Assembly: GCA_003254925.1 (NCBI GenBank)
Contig: QANZ01010003.1
Location: 1-64,000, forward strand
Source of the DNA: Chamaecrista fasciculata
Lineage: Eukaryota > Streptophyta > Magnoliopsida > Fabales > Fabaceae
Direction of reading: 5' to 3'
DNA length: 64,000 nt
In this document: in pieces, positions 1 through 10,908 of the stretch
How positions within the stretch are numbered: the stretch's first letter is position 1
Layout of the letters: every line of letters starts with the position of its first letter
Translations under genes and position numbers: made by a program
Notes under the pieces: model-generated
Told to the model about the DNA's origin: nothing
Database searches by the model: none
Seen by the model: the letters and a program-made list of their open reading frames with translations, nothing else

Positions 1-3000
1 TACAGGGAATCATGAAGACTATGAATGTGAACAAGCTTACATCTGCTGGGTGCAGAGTTAAAATATGGATTGCTGATTGGTTTGCAATGCTAAACAATAA
101 AATGGGTGGAGATTTGGAGAAAATTGAAATTGTTGGCCATTATTTGATTGAAATTTGGAAAGCTGTTGGGATGGATCTGGATGGAGGAAAAGTAGAGTTT
201 TTATGGTCATCAAAGGAGATTATTGCAGGAGCTGCTGAATACGTGCCTCTTATATTGGATATAGCTAGAAAGAACAATCTTAAAAGGATAGTAAGGTGAA
301 TATTGACTTGATGCTTTTAGATGCTTATATAAATGGCATATTTGGAGTTGGACTTGGAAGGTTATTCTATATTATCATTTTCTTCTTCCAAACTTCAGGT
401 GTAGTCAAATCATGGGTCGAAGTGAACAAGACGAATTGACTGCAGCCCAGATCTTTTATCCATGCATGCAGTGCGCTGACATATTTTTTCTCAAGGTGCG
501 GTTTAATCTTTTGCTAAAGATCTCCTAAAGGTGCTTGCTTGCATTATTTCAACATGTCAATATATTAGCTGCCCAACCATGCATTGAGTCATTCCATAAC
601 TAAAAGATGATGCATAATGCGTGTTGATTTTCCAGGGGAGGATGTTTGATTGTGTTGCCTTGTAGTTTCAATTTTAGAAGTGATAATGGCTTTCTAAAAC
701 CTTTTTAGCGGTTTCTATTCCACATTGTCTTATGTATAATGATCAGGGACTTTAATAATTTTTGTTATTTAATAGTTTGTGACGGATAAAATGGAAATAT
801 CTTAATACCATAAAGGTTCCGAACAAGATGCAGGTTATCAAGACCATGGTGGTTTTCCATCAATAATTCAATATTTTATCCAATTTTCATGTAGTAAAGG
901 GAAATTCTACATACTGAGCATCTTACTGAGAAACCTCATAAAGAAAAAGAAGAGAAGACTAAGGGGAATATCTAACCTATGTGTTTTATAACTTTGACTG
1001 AATAATCTGAAGCTGTTAGCTGTTAGTTTTGAATTTGTCGAGATAGAAGTGCATACATATGTAAGATAATATGGTTGAGTGTGAGACTCTAGCCTTTAGT
1101 TAAAGGCTTGTCATCTAGTTAGTAGCTATCTGTACTAACCACTCATTATAAACAGACTTTTAGCCTTCAGTTTAGAAAAGATTAGTAAAATCTACAGTTG
1201 GAGAATTCCCCGTGCCTATTGAACTTAAGAACTTTCAAAGTTTCCTTTGAGATCTTTAGAATGTACTCTTACTTTCTAAAATGTGCTAGTTATCTTGTCT
1301 CAATGCCTAATTGGTTTGTTTTCCTTTTTATCTACTAAGAATGTCCTAGGGGTTGATTCTTTAATTGCTTATACCTTCGAGTTCAAACCTCGTTTTTGGA
1401 ACTACTAAATTTCTCTTTTCTGAATGGATTTATTTGAATTTTGGTTGCATTACAAATTGTGTTGTTAAAGGCGCAATCGCTGAGGCGAGGCAGAAATTTA
1501 GTGAACGCCTCTCAGACCTTGAGAGGCGATATGTTCACTGAGGTGCACTTAAGTGCTCGCTTTTGAGGCTTTTTATTATGCAGAAGCGTGTGCCTCAGTC
1601 GCTTAAATAAGAGATAGGTTACAATTTAATAAAAACAAAAGGGAACTTCTGTTCTTCAGCGGTTCTGCCATGTAAACTTCATGGTAATTTATTAATTTCC
1701 TATCTTGTTCGGTCATCTACCTCCACTATTATTTTTTTTATTATATTTTCTGTGTTCCACCTCCACTATTCTTTTTTAATTATATTCTTTTCCTCCACTA
1801 TTCCAATCCTGTTCGGTCTAGTTGTCCAGAACTCCAGCCTCCATATCTCTTAATAACCACTGCTATAAATATCCTTCTAACTTCTAAGCCAAAATAAAAA
1901 ATTATGTTCTGGTTTTTTACATATATGTGCCCTGTTATTTTTATATAAAATTCTAACACTGATTTAGATGAGACAGAAGAAGATGTTGAGGGATATAAAT
2001 ATAATAAAGGAGGAGTAGAAAGTGATGATAATTATAAATCTGAATCTGATGATTCAGTATAAGACACTTATTCTTATTTGAAGGTCTTTTTATTTTCATT
2101 ATGTTTTGAATTTTATGAACTTGAGTGCACATGTTTTGTTTTTTGGCTCTTCAATTTCATATATACTCTAGTTTCTTAATGAATTTGATTATTGTAGTAA
2201 TTTGAGTTGCTTTATATTGCAAATATTGTTAGAAAAATTACATCTCTATATGTTTGCTCATATATGTCTTGTATTTTAGTTTATGTTAGAACACCATAAT
2301 TTGCTCGGGTGTGCGCTTTTCTGCCGCCTCTCGCCTAAGGTGTTTTAGGGGTTCGGCGCCTCAAGGGCACCTTTCGTCTTTGACTAATACAATGGGATTT
2401 GTATACTTATTTATACACCTAAACTACATCTAACACATTTAATGCTTTAGCTAAAAAATACAAACCAACTAACTAATAAATAAAAACTTGATATCTAACA
2501 GAAACAACATCTTACTGTCATAATTAGACGATCCATTCAACCTTTTGTGTCCTGGTGTCAAAGTGCTTGATCTCCACCACATATTGTGAATCCAAGTCTA
2601 TGGAAATCCCCTTATATTGGATTGAGGGTGTGCCACATGGGAGGCCCAAGCTTTAATGATTCCTTTTCATTAATTGTTACTTTGTTAGAAATTTGTGAAT
2701 CCTGGCAAAAGTGTGTGTTTGATTGGTTTATATTCCTCCATATTTTCATTGTCTTTTTCTTTTTCTTTGTTTTTTCCATTTCTTATTTTTGTGTTTATAT
2801 GTAAGTTAGCAGACATTGATACTTTTTTCTTTTTTGCATCATTTGTATTTTGCTTTTTCTTGTAGTCTCATCTCCCATGAAACTTTTTTTTTTTTCAATT
2901 TGTTTGAAACATATTGATGAATGCTGTATTAATTTCTACTCTTCAACCAGGCTGATATCTGCCAATTGGGAATGGATCAGCGGAAAGTTAATGTACTTGC

Positions 3001-4515
3001 TAGAGAATATTGTGATGACATTAAGAGGAAGAAGAAGCCTATCATATTGTCACACCGTGTGTTCCTTATTTCCTTTTTAAATCAGTTTTGAATTTTGATG
3101 TTGCATATCTTGCGATGATTGTTTCATTGATGAGTTGCAGATATGTTACCTGGCCTACAGCAAGGGCAAGAGAAGATGTCGAAAAGTGACCCATCATCTT
3201 CCATATTCATGGAAGATGAGGAGGTAAGATGGTAGAGGGTATTATATGTTATAGAAAAAAGTGAAGATAAATCTCACATAGATGCATTCAGTTATGCAAA
3301 TAATGGTTTTATATAACTTGTTTATTTCAAACTTATATTCTGGCATTTCAGCTTTTTGTTTGGATATCATAGGCTGAAGTGAATGTGAAGATAAAGAAGG
3401 CTTATTGCCCACCACAGATTGTAGAAGGGAATCCATGCTTGGAGTACATCAAGTATATTATCATACCATGGTTTAATGAGTTCACAGTGGATCGCAGTGC
3501 AGAGAATGGTGGGGATAAGTAAGTTTTTCTTCCTTATGTTCTAATAATTATTGGTTAATCGCTACATTTGTGGATATGTGGGCTTCTATTGTTCCTTGAT
3601 ATGAACTTATCTTTTTGGTTGCTTTGAGTCTGCTTTATAGCTTCTCAGGGCTTATGGTTTATTATCTATATTCATCCTTGTTTTATGACTAGGACATTCA
3701 AAACCTTTGAGGAGCTTGTTACTGATTATGAAAGTGGGGAGCTACATCCAGCTGATCTTAAACCAGCTTTAGCAAAGGCTTTGAATAAAATTCTCGAGGT
3801 GACGTTTTTTTTGCTTATCTTTATTTATATTATCTTTTCTTCCCTCCTAGTTTCAAAAGAACGATTTCAACAGTTTAAGAAGATTTTACTATATACTTTG
3901 CATGCCCATATTTTTGTGCCTGTTATTCATGTATTAGCCATTTATATATCTTTACTCTACGAAATCTAAATAAAATCCCTCTGCTTTGGTATAGAATATT
4001 ATTAGAGAAAGAGTAGTTGTATTACAAGAGTGAGGATTAGATGTCCTCCCTAAAGAATCCTAAAAGCACGAAAACAAATAAATCCTGATGGGCTCTCTCT
4101 CTCTATGCATGCCCAACAAAGACTAACCTTTATTCAGCGATTAGTTAAGTTGTGTATTTACTAAAGAGATTAAGACTAATTTATGAAGGAGGCAACATTA
4201 AAATTATTTTCCTTGCAAGTTCAGCATCTTTCCAACAGTTAGCCTTGATTATGTTATCTTATAGATTGACAAGAGTAAGGTACATCTGATTGATGATTCA
4301 TCCTACTTGAGTCCTTGTATTAGGAAAGCATTCGTTCTACCCCAAAATCCCTTAAAACTTATGATATGCATTGTGTTCTTATGAGTATAGCTTTTACTTT
4401 GCCTCCTTGTAACATATGTGGTACAGGCTAAATTATTGTTTGTTTGCTTATGCAGCCTGTAAGAGAACACTTTAAGAAGGACAGCAATGCAAAAGATCTG
4501 CTAAGAAGGGTCAAG
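1..4515 (+). CDS. Tyrosine-tRNA ligase, cytosolic type, tandem copy 1 (5' part outside window)
   Basis: Class I aminoacyl-tRNA synthetase that charges tRNA-Tyr in the cytosol. Exons read at 6-295, 399-495, 2951-3056, 3141-3223, 3373-3518, 3693-3798 and 4456-4515, all with GT-AG introns and consistent phases. The joined reading matches plant TyrRS (Arabidopsis At2g33840 type), including KIWIADWFA, SEQDELTAAQIFYPCMQCAD, the catalytic KMSKS loop at about 3180 and a C-terminal PVREHF segment. The exons carrying the N-terminus and the HIGH-like motif lie before the window. The short last exon found in copy 2 (AYRPTK, stop) is not recognisable before copy 2 begins. Reading on past 4515 adds about 30 unrelated residues before a stop, so this copy may have an altered C-terminus or be decaying. 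Exon sequence is otherwise open. Intron 496-2950 carries a hAT-like insertion that copy 2 lacks. Confidence 0.85.
1456..2387 (+). mobile_element. Non-autonomous hAT-like element in a TyrRS intron
   Basis: The matching intron of TyrRS copy 2 (around 8550) lacks this ~930-bp block, which gives an empty site. TACAA flanks both sides (1451-1455 and 2388-2392). Short imperfect terminal inverted repeats are visible (GTTAAAGGCG near the left end, the reverse complement of CGTCTTTGAC near the right), followed by subterminal GAGGCG/CGCCTC motifs. At 1961-2062 a + strand reading of 33 residues ends in an acidic tail (ESDDNYKSESDDSV, stop) of the kind that closes many plant hAT transposases. The exact ends and duplication length are uncertain because a clean 8-bp duplication was not recovered. 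Confidence 0.6.
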
Positions 4516-6021
4516 GTGAGCAATGCAAAATTCCTATTCACTTGGATAGGAATTTTCTCATCTATTTCTTTCTTATTGTGTTTTGATCCTTTTTCATAAA
4601 GGGAAAGGACTTTAACACAGAAGAAGGAAGTTTTGGTCTTTTTGTAATTTTTTCCTCCTTCTTTTCTGCGTGACTATCTTGTTTATTTTATTTTTTCCTT
4701 TCTTTTATTTTATTTTTCACTTTTTCTTCGTTTTTCTTCCTTTTCTCCTTTTTTTCTTATACTTTTCACTTCTTTTTTTATTTGTTACTTTTAATAAAAA
4801 ATTTAGTAAGTAATTTTTTTTATTCTCTTAATTGTTTCTCCTAAAAAAAAACAAAAATAAATAGGGCAAAATTTCAAAAAATGAGGAAAATGGAATAGGT
4901 TTTGAAATTCTTCATGATTCAAATTAAAACAAGTTTTCAATATCGATTTTTTTCATGAGTTTTTAAAATTAAATTTTAAATTTTTCTCCAAAAGAAAAAT
5001 AATAAAAGGTTTTTAAAAAATAACAAGTTTTTTCAAACTATGTCAACTTTGATTCCTAACCAAGTATGTAAGCCTTAGGATTTTTAAGTCCGGTCCTCTT
5101 TTTGTAAAAATCTTTGTTTTTTTTTTCTCTTTACTTTCTTTGATTTTATTTTTGTGAATAATTATCTTCATTTTTTATTTTTTGTTAATATTTGATATTT
5201 GATATGTCTTATTTTTTTAATCTTTTTGTAAATATTATTCCTTTTTTTGCTTTTCATTTTCTTATAAATTCCATCTCTTTTTGTTTAGTAAATTCTTTCT
5301 ATTTTCCTTCTTGGAGTAATTTAATTTAACTTTAAAAGGCTAGAATATTTTAGTTTAATAATTTAGGGTATTCTTAAAGAAGTTTTCTAGATTTCTTAAC
5401 ACTTTTTTAAGTATTCAACCAATTTCGTCTTTGGTTTGAGACCAACTTTTGTCTTGTCCACCATTTTAACAAAATGGTGAAATGAATGACATGTCACATG
5501 TTAAACGTGACAAGAGTCATGAATGAATGGCATCTTGGGTCCTTAGAGAGGACCAAAAAGATAACCCAGCCGGACAGACCCCGTACTCATCTTAGATCCA
5601 CCGGATCATGGGTCGTGCATCATGTTTGGAAAAATTCTTGGCCAAAATCTCATGTTAATTAATAAATCCTATATTAGCTTTTTGGCTTAGGCAGTTAAGT
5701 CAACTTGTCTTTTCATAGGTTGTGCAGTGCTTACTTGATTCTTGATTAGTGTAAGGAGCTTCCCTGGCTATTAGAGAAAATCTTTATCCCGCACCTAGCT
5801 AACGCATTCAAGAAACTGTCCTTGGTCCATACTCACTAATCACCATCCCGGCATAAATTAATTTAAAAGAATTTATATCTTATGCATTGCCTTACGGTTG
5901 ACATATGCAAGGATAGAACACATTGGCGTTAGTTGATCCATATAGCCGACCTCACCTAGTGGGAAAAGGCTTTGGTTGTTGTATATCTTATGCATTGGTG
6001 TCCTTGATCTCCACACAGGAA
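4516..6021. other. Intergenic DNA between the two TyrRS copies
   Basis: Homology to the copy 2 intron stops about 30 bp into this stretch (after ACTTGGATAG). The rest to about 5400 is low-complexity, T-rich and A-rich DNA. From 5400 to 6021 the sequence is of normal complexity and should hold the promoter or 5' leader of copy 2. No clear TATA box or gene was recognised. CCACACAG at 6011-6018 could be a splice acceptor for an upstream leader exon. Confidence 0.5.
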
Positions 6022-9000
6022 ATGAAAGCTGCAACAATGGAACCACCCGCAAATTCTATGGGATTGTTGTCCATATCCGAACCGCAGAAAGGGGAATCAT
6101 CAATTCCAAATCTAACTGATCAGTAAACTTCTATTGACCAGTTAACTTTTGGGTTACAATCTCAATGGATTTATTCAATCTCATTTCAGAAGTTTTCTAC
6201 GCAGGTTAAGTTTGGAGCACAAATTTCAGATCTTGAGCAGTGTAGGGGAAGACTGCATTCAAGAAGATGAGCTCCTAAATTTGCTGGCGACGAAGCCCGA
6301 GCCTGTTTGTTACGATGGGTTTGAACCTTCTGGTCGGATGCACATTGCTGAGGTACAACGAATTTCTAAAGAGTCTGTAGCTTTCTTTGAGATATAGTCA
6401 CTACTTCTCAACTTGTTTCATTTTCATATGTGCATTCAGATCTAACATCCATTACATTGGAGCTGTTCATATAAAAATTGGGTTTATGATTTGCATATTT
6501 CTTCAATTTTAAATAAATGGTACTGAACACTGAGAATCAAGAAATAAGGGAGACAATTCATTATCACACTGTTTTTGACATTTTTTTTTCCAGAAATGAA
6601 ATTGTGAGAATTGGTGCTACAGTTTATTTTGGATAGAATTGTACATTACTTTGATAATTAAGTGATGGCTTCTGGTCAGTCTTCCATTCTTTCTCCTAAC
6701 ATCAAATGAACTTTTCTGATTGTTCATTCTTTCTTAAGAGACAAAGACTATGTTATGAATTATTCATGTAATTTGTTTATGAAAAGGTCATTCCAATTTT
6801 AACGTGAATGGTAATTTGACGTTATTCTATGTTTTAGGATCTTTTATTTTTGAGAAGTCTCTGAGGTGGACTTGATCTTGTTTTTGACACACTCAAACTG
6901 CTAAATAAATGTAAAAAGGCTAGTCAATGATACCCCGCTGCTGAGGTTTATGTGTCCTGAATTTTCTAATTATTAAGGAACCAAATGACACTGATGTAGG
7001 TTCTTTATTTTTAGCAGAACCAAAGTTTTTGACGAAGGTTTATCTGACATTCTATCTTTTGATACAGGGAGTTATGAAGATTATAAATGTGAAAAAGCTT
7101 ACATCTGCTGGGTGTAGAGTTAAAATATGGATTGCTGATTGGTTTGCAATGCTAAACAATAAAATGGGTGGAGATTTGAAGAAAATTGAAACTGTCGGCC
7201 GTTATTTGATTGAAATTTGGAAAGCTATTGGGATGGATCTGGATGGAGGAAAAGTAGAGTTTTTATGGTCATCAAAGGAGATTATTGCAAGAGCTCGTGA
7301 ATACTTGCCTCTTGTGTTTGATATAGCTGGAAAGTACAATCTTAAAAGGATAATAAGGTGAATATTGACTTGATGCTTTTAGATGCTTATATAAATGCCA
7401 TATTTGGAGTTGGACTAGGAAGGTTATTCTATATTAACATTTTCTTCTTCCAAACTTTAGTTGTAGTCAAATCATGGGTCGAAGTGAACAAGACGAATTG
7501 ACTGCAGCCCAGATCTTTTATCCATGCATGCAGTGCGCTGACATATTTTTTCTCAAGGTGCATTTCATCTTTTCCTGAAGATCTCCTGAAGGTGCTTGCT
7601 TGCATTATTTCAACATGTCAATATATTAGCAGCTCAACCATGCATTGAGTCATTCCATAATTAAAAGACAATGCCTAATGGGTATTGATTTTCCAATGGA
7701 GGATGTTTGATTGTGTTGCCTTGTAGTTGCAATTTTAGAAGTGACAATGGCTTTTCAAAACCATTTTGGCGGTTTCTATTCCACATTGTTTTATGTATAA
7801 TGATCAGGGACTTTAATAATTTGTTATTAAATAGTTCCTGAAGTAGAAAATGGAAATATCTTAATACCTCAAAGGTTCCGAACAAGATGCAGGTTATCAA
7901 GAGCATGGTGGTTTTGCATCAATATTTTATGCTATTTTCATGTAGTAAATGGAAATTCTATATACTGAGCATCTTACTGAGAAACCTCAGAAAGAAAAAG
8001 AAGAGAGGACTAAGGGGAATCGTGAACCTTCTGTGCTTTATAACTTTGACTGAATAATCTGTAACTGTTAGCTGTTTGTCGGGATAGAAGTGCATAAGAT
8101 GTAAGATAATATGGTGGAGTGTAGTTAAAGGCTCGTCACCTAGTCAGTAGCTATCTGTACTAACCACTCAGTATAAATAGACTTTAGCCTTTAGTTTAAA
8201 AAAGGTTTGTAAAATCCACAATTGGAGAGACAACAATAAGAAGGCATTAGGTTTTTGCATTCAACAAAATTTAGTTTAGAGGTAGTTCTCAAAGTTCTTG
8301 AGATTTCCCATTGCCTATTAAACTTAAGAACTTCCAAAGCTTCCTTTGAGATCTTAAGAATGTACTTTTACTTTCTAAAATGCGCAAGTTATCTTGTCTC
8401 AGTGCCTACTTAGTTTGTTTTCCATTTTATCTACTAAGAATATCCTAAGGGTTGATCCTTTAATTGCTTTGTACCTTCGAGTTCAAACCTCATTTTTAGA
8501 ACTGTTGAATTTCTGTTTTCTGAATGGATTGATTTGAATTTTTGTTGCATTACAATGAGATTTTCATACATATTTATACACCTAAACTACAGCTAACACA
8601 TTTAATGTTTTAGCTAACAAATGCTAACCAACTATCTAATAAATAAAAATTTAGTATCTAACAGGAACAGCATCTTACTATCATAATTAGACAATCCATC
8701 CAACGTTTTGTGTCCTAGTGTCAGAATGCTTGGATCTCCACCACATATTGTGAACCCAAGTCTACGGAAATCCCCTTATATTGGTTTGAGGGTGTGCTGC
8801 ATGTCTTTGATTGGTTTATATTCCTCCATATTTTCATTGTCTTTTTTTTTTTTTCCATTTCTTATTTGTGTGTTTATATATAAGTTAGCAGATATTGATA
8901 CGTGTTTTTTTTTTTTTGCATCATTCATAGTTTGCTTTTTCCTGTAGTCTCATCTCCCATGAAACTATTTTTTTCAATTTGTTTGAAACATATTGGTGAA

Positions 9001-10387
9001 TGTTGTATTAATTTCTACTCTTCAACCAGGCTGATATCTGCCAATTGGGAATGGATCAGCGGAAAGTTAATGTACTTGCTAGAGAATATTGTGATGACAT
9101 TAAGAGGAAGAAGAAGCCTATCATATTGTCACACCGTGTGTTCCTTATTTCCTTTTTAAATCAGTTTTGAATTTTGATGTTGCATATCTTGCGATGATTG
9201 TTTCATTGATGAGTTGCAGATATGTTACCTGGCCTACAGCAAGGGCAAGAGAAGATGTCGAAAAGTGACCCATCATCTTCCATATTCATGGAAGATGAGG
9301 AGGTAAGATGGTAGAGGGTATTATATGTTATAGAAAAAAGTGAAGATAAATCTCACATAGATGCATTCAGTTATGCAAATAATGGTTTTATATAACTTGT
9401 TTATTTCAAACTTATATTCTGGCATTTCAGCTTTTTGTTTGGATATCATAGGCTGAAGTGAATGTGAAGATAAAGAAGGCTTATTGCCCGCCAAAGATTG
9501 TAGAAGGGAATCCATGCTTGGAGTACATCAAGTATATTATCATACCATGGTTTAATGAATTCACAGTGGATCGCAGTGCAGAAAATGGTGGGGATAAGTA
9601 AGTTTTTCTTCCTTATGTTCTAATAATGAGTGGTTAATTGCTACATTTATGGATGTGTGGGCGTCTATTGTTCCTTGATATGAACTTATCTTGTTGGTTG
9701 CTTTGAGTCTGCTTTTTGGTTACTTGGGTTTTAAATGATTCTTATGGTTTATTATCTATATTCATCCTTGTTTTATGACTAGGACATTCAAAACCTTTGA
9801 GGAGCTTGTTACTGATTATGAAAGTGGGGAGCTACATCCAGCTGATCTTAAACCAGCTTTAACAAAGGCTTTGAATAAAATTCTCGAGGTGACTTTTTTT
9901 ATTTTGTTTGTGTGGTTTCTACATTTACATTTCAAGAGTTGGAAAAAGCTTAGCCTTGATTGTGTTATCTTATAGATTGACAAGAGTAAGGTACATCTGA
10001 TTCATGATTCATCCTACTTGAACTAGTAGAGCATTCGTTCTACCCCAAAATCCCTTAAAACTTATTACGGCATATATGCTTTGTGTGCTGAAGAAGAGTA
10101 TAGTTTTTACTTTGCCTCCTTGTAACATATGTGGTACAGGCTAAAATTATTGTTTGTTTGCTTATGCAGCCTGTAAGAGAACACTTTAAGAACAACAACA
10201 ATGCTAAAGATCTGCTAAGAAGGGTCAAGGTGAGCCTCATTTACTTGGATAGAATCAATGAAATACGGCAAATAGTAATTTTGATGTTTCCTAAACATAT
10301 AACTCCATTGATTTTATCACCAAGTTTCATGATGTGAATTTAATGGCATTAGTCTTTGGTGTGCAGGCTTACAGACCCACCAAGTGA
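6022..10387 (+). CDS. Tyrosine-tRNA ligase, cytosolic type, tandem copy 2 (complete)
   Basis: Attaches tyrosine to tRNA-Tyr in the cytosol. Ten exons: 6022-6122, 6205-6352, 7068-7357, 7461-7557, 9030-9135, 9220-9302, 9452-9597, 9783-9888, 10170-10229 and 10367-10387. They sum to 1158 nt, or 385 aa, the usual size of plant cytosolic TyrRS. The start at 6022 is the first ATG in an open frame; an in-frame ATG at 6037 is equally possible. The N-terminal region has SVGEDCIQEDELLNLL and CYDGFEPSGRMHIAEG (HIGH-type motif), followed by the Rossmann core KIWIADWFA, KMSKS near 9255, and the C-terminal AYRPTK. All introns are GT-AG. Some substitutions in exon 3 distinguish it from copy 1 (IIARAREYLP against IIAGAAEYVP). 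It looks functional. Confidence 0.93.
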
Positions 10388-10662
10388 TATACTGAGTGGA
10401 GGTTCCTGGCTTATTCTATTATTTATTCAACGTCCATCGAAGTTCACATCACTTTAGTATACTATTATGATTATTATTATTGGTTTAAGTTTAAAAATAG
10501 AATATGGTAGTACTCCTTTTTGGGGTTGGATGAACCCTGCTTGCATATTGAGTTTAATTTAGAAGCTTACGGTTTCATTCTTGTTAGATATCAATTTTTT
10601 ATTTTTTAGAGTTAGTTGATTAGTATGTGTTAGAACATTAAATGTGGCAAGTGTAGTTGAGG
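10388..10662. other. 3' flank of TyrRS copy 2
   Basis: Short AT-rich stretch between the TyrRS stop codon and the copia target site, likely including the TyrRS 3' untranslated region. No further gene is seen. Confidence 0.5.
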
Positions 10663-10667
10663 TGTTT

Positions 10668-10908
10668 TGAAGAGTATACTGGGAGTAAAATGTAAATATA
10701 AAAAGTATACTGGGAGTGAAAATGTTCTGTTAGCAGTTTGTTATTTCTGTTTAAGAAGTCTGGTATTTTAGCTAAGTTTGTTAGGTTACTTCTCAGTGTA
10801 TTTTATCTCTATAAATATCTGGGTTGTAATCCTCATTTAATCATCAGAAATATAAGAGAGTTTCTAGACTTCACTGATCTATTTCTTTGCTTTTATATTC
10901 CTTGTTCA
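10668..10908 (+). repeat. 5' LTR of the copia element
   Basis: 241 bp, starting TGAAGAGTATAC and ending TTGTTCA, so it has the TG...CA ends of LTRs. It contains a TATA-like CTATAAATA near 10810. It matches the 3' LTR at about 98 percent by eye. Confidence 0.95.

Noticed and set aside
5718-5740. GTGCAG followed by TGCTTACTTG as the missing last exon of TyrRS copy 1
   Set aside because: It would encode CLLDS and stop, not AYRPTK; no homology to the copy 2 exon beyond a few bases.
5923-6021. N-terminal extension of TyrRS copy 2 in the open frame before the ATG
   Set aside because: The frame has no ATG upstream of 6022 and does not resemble other TyrRS N-termini.
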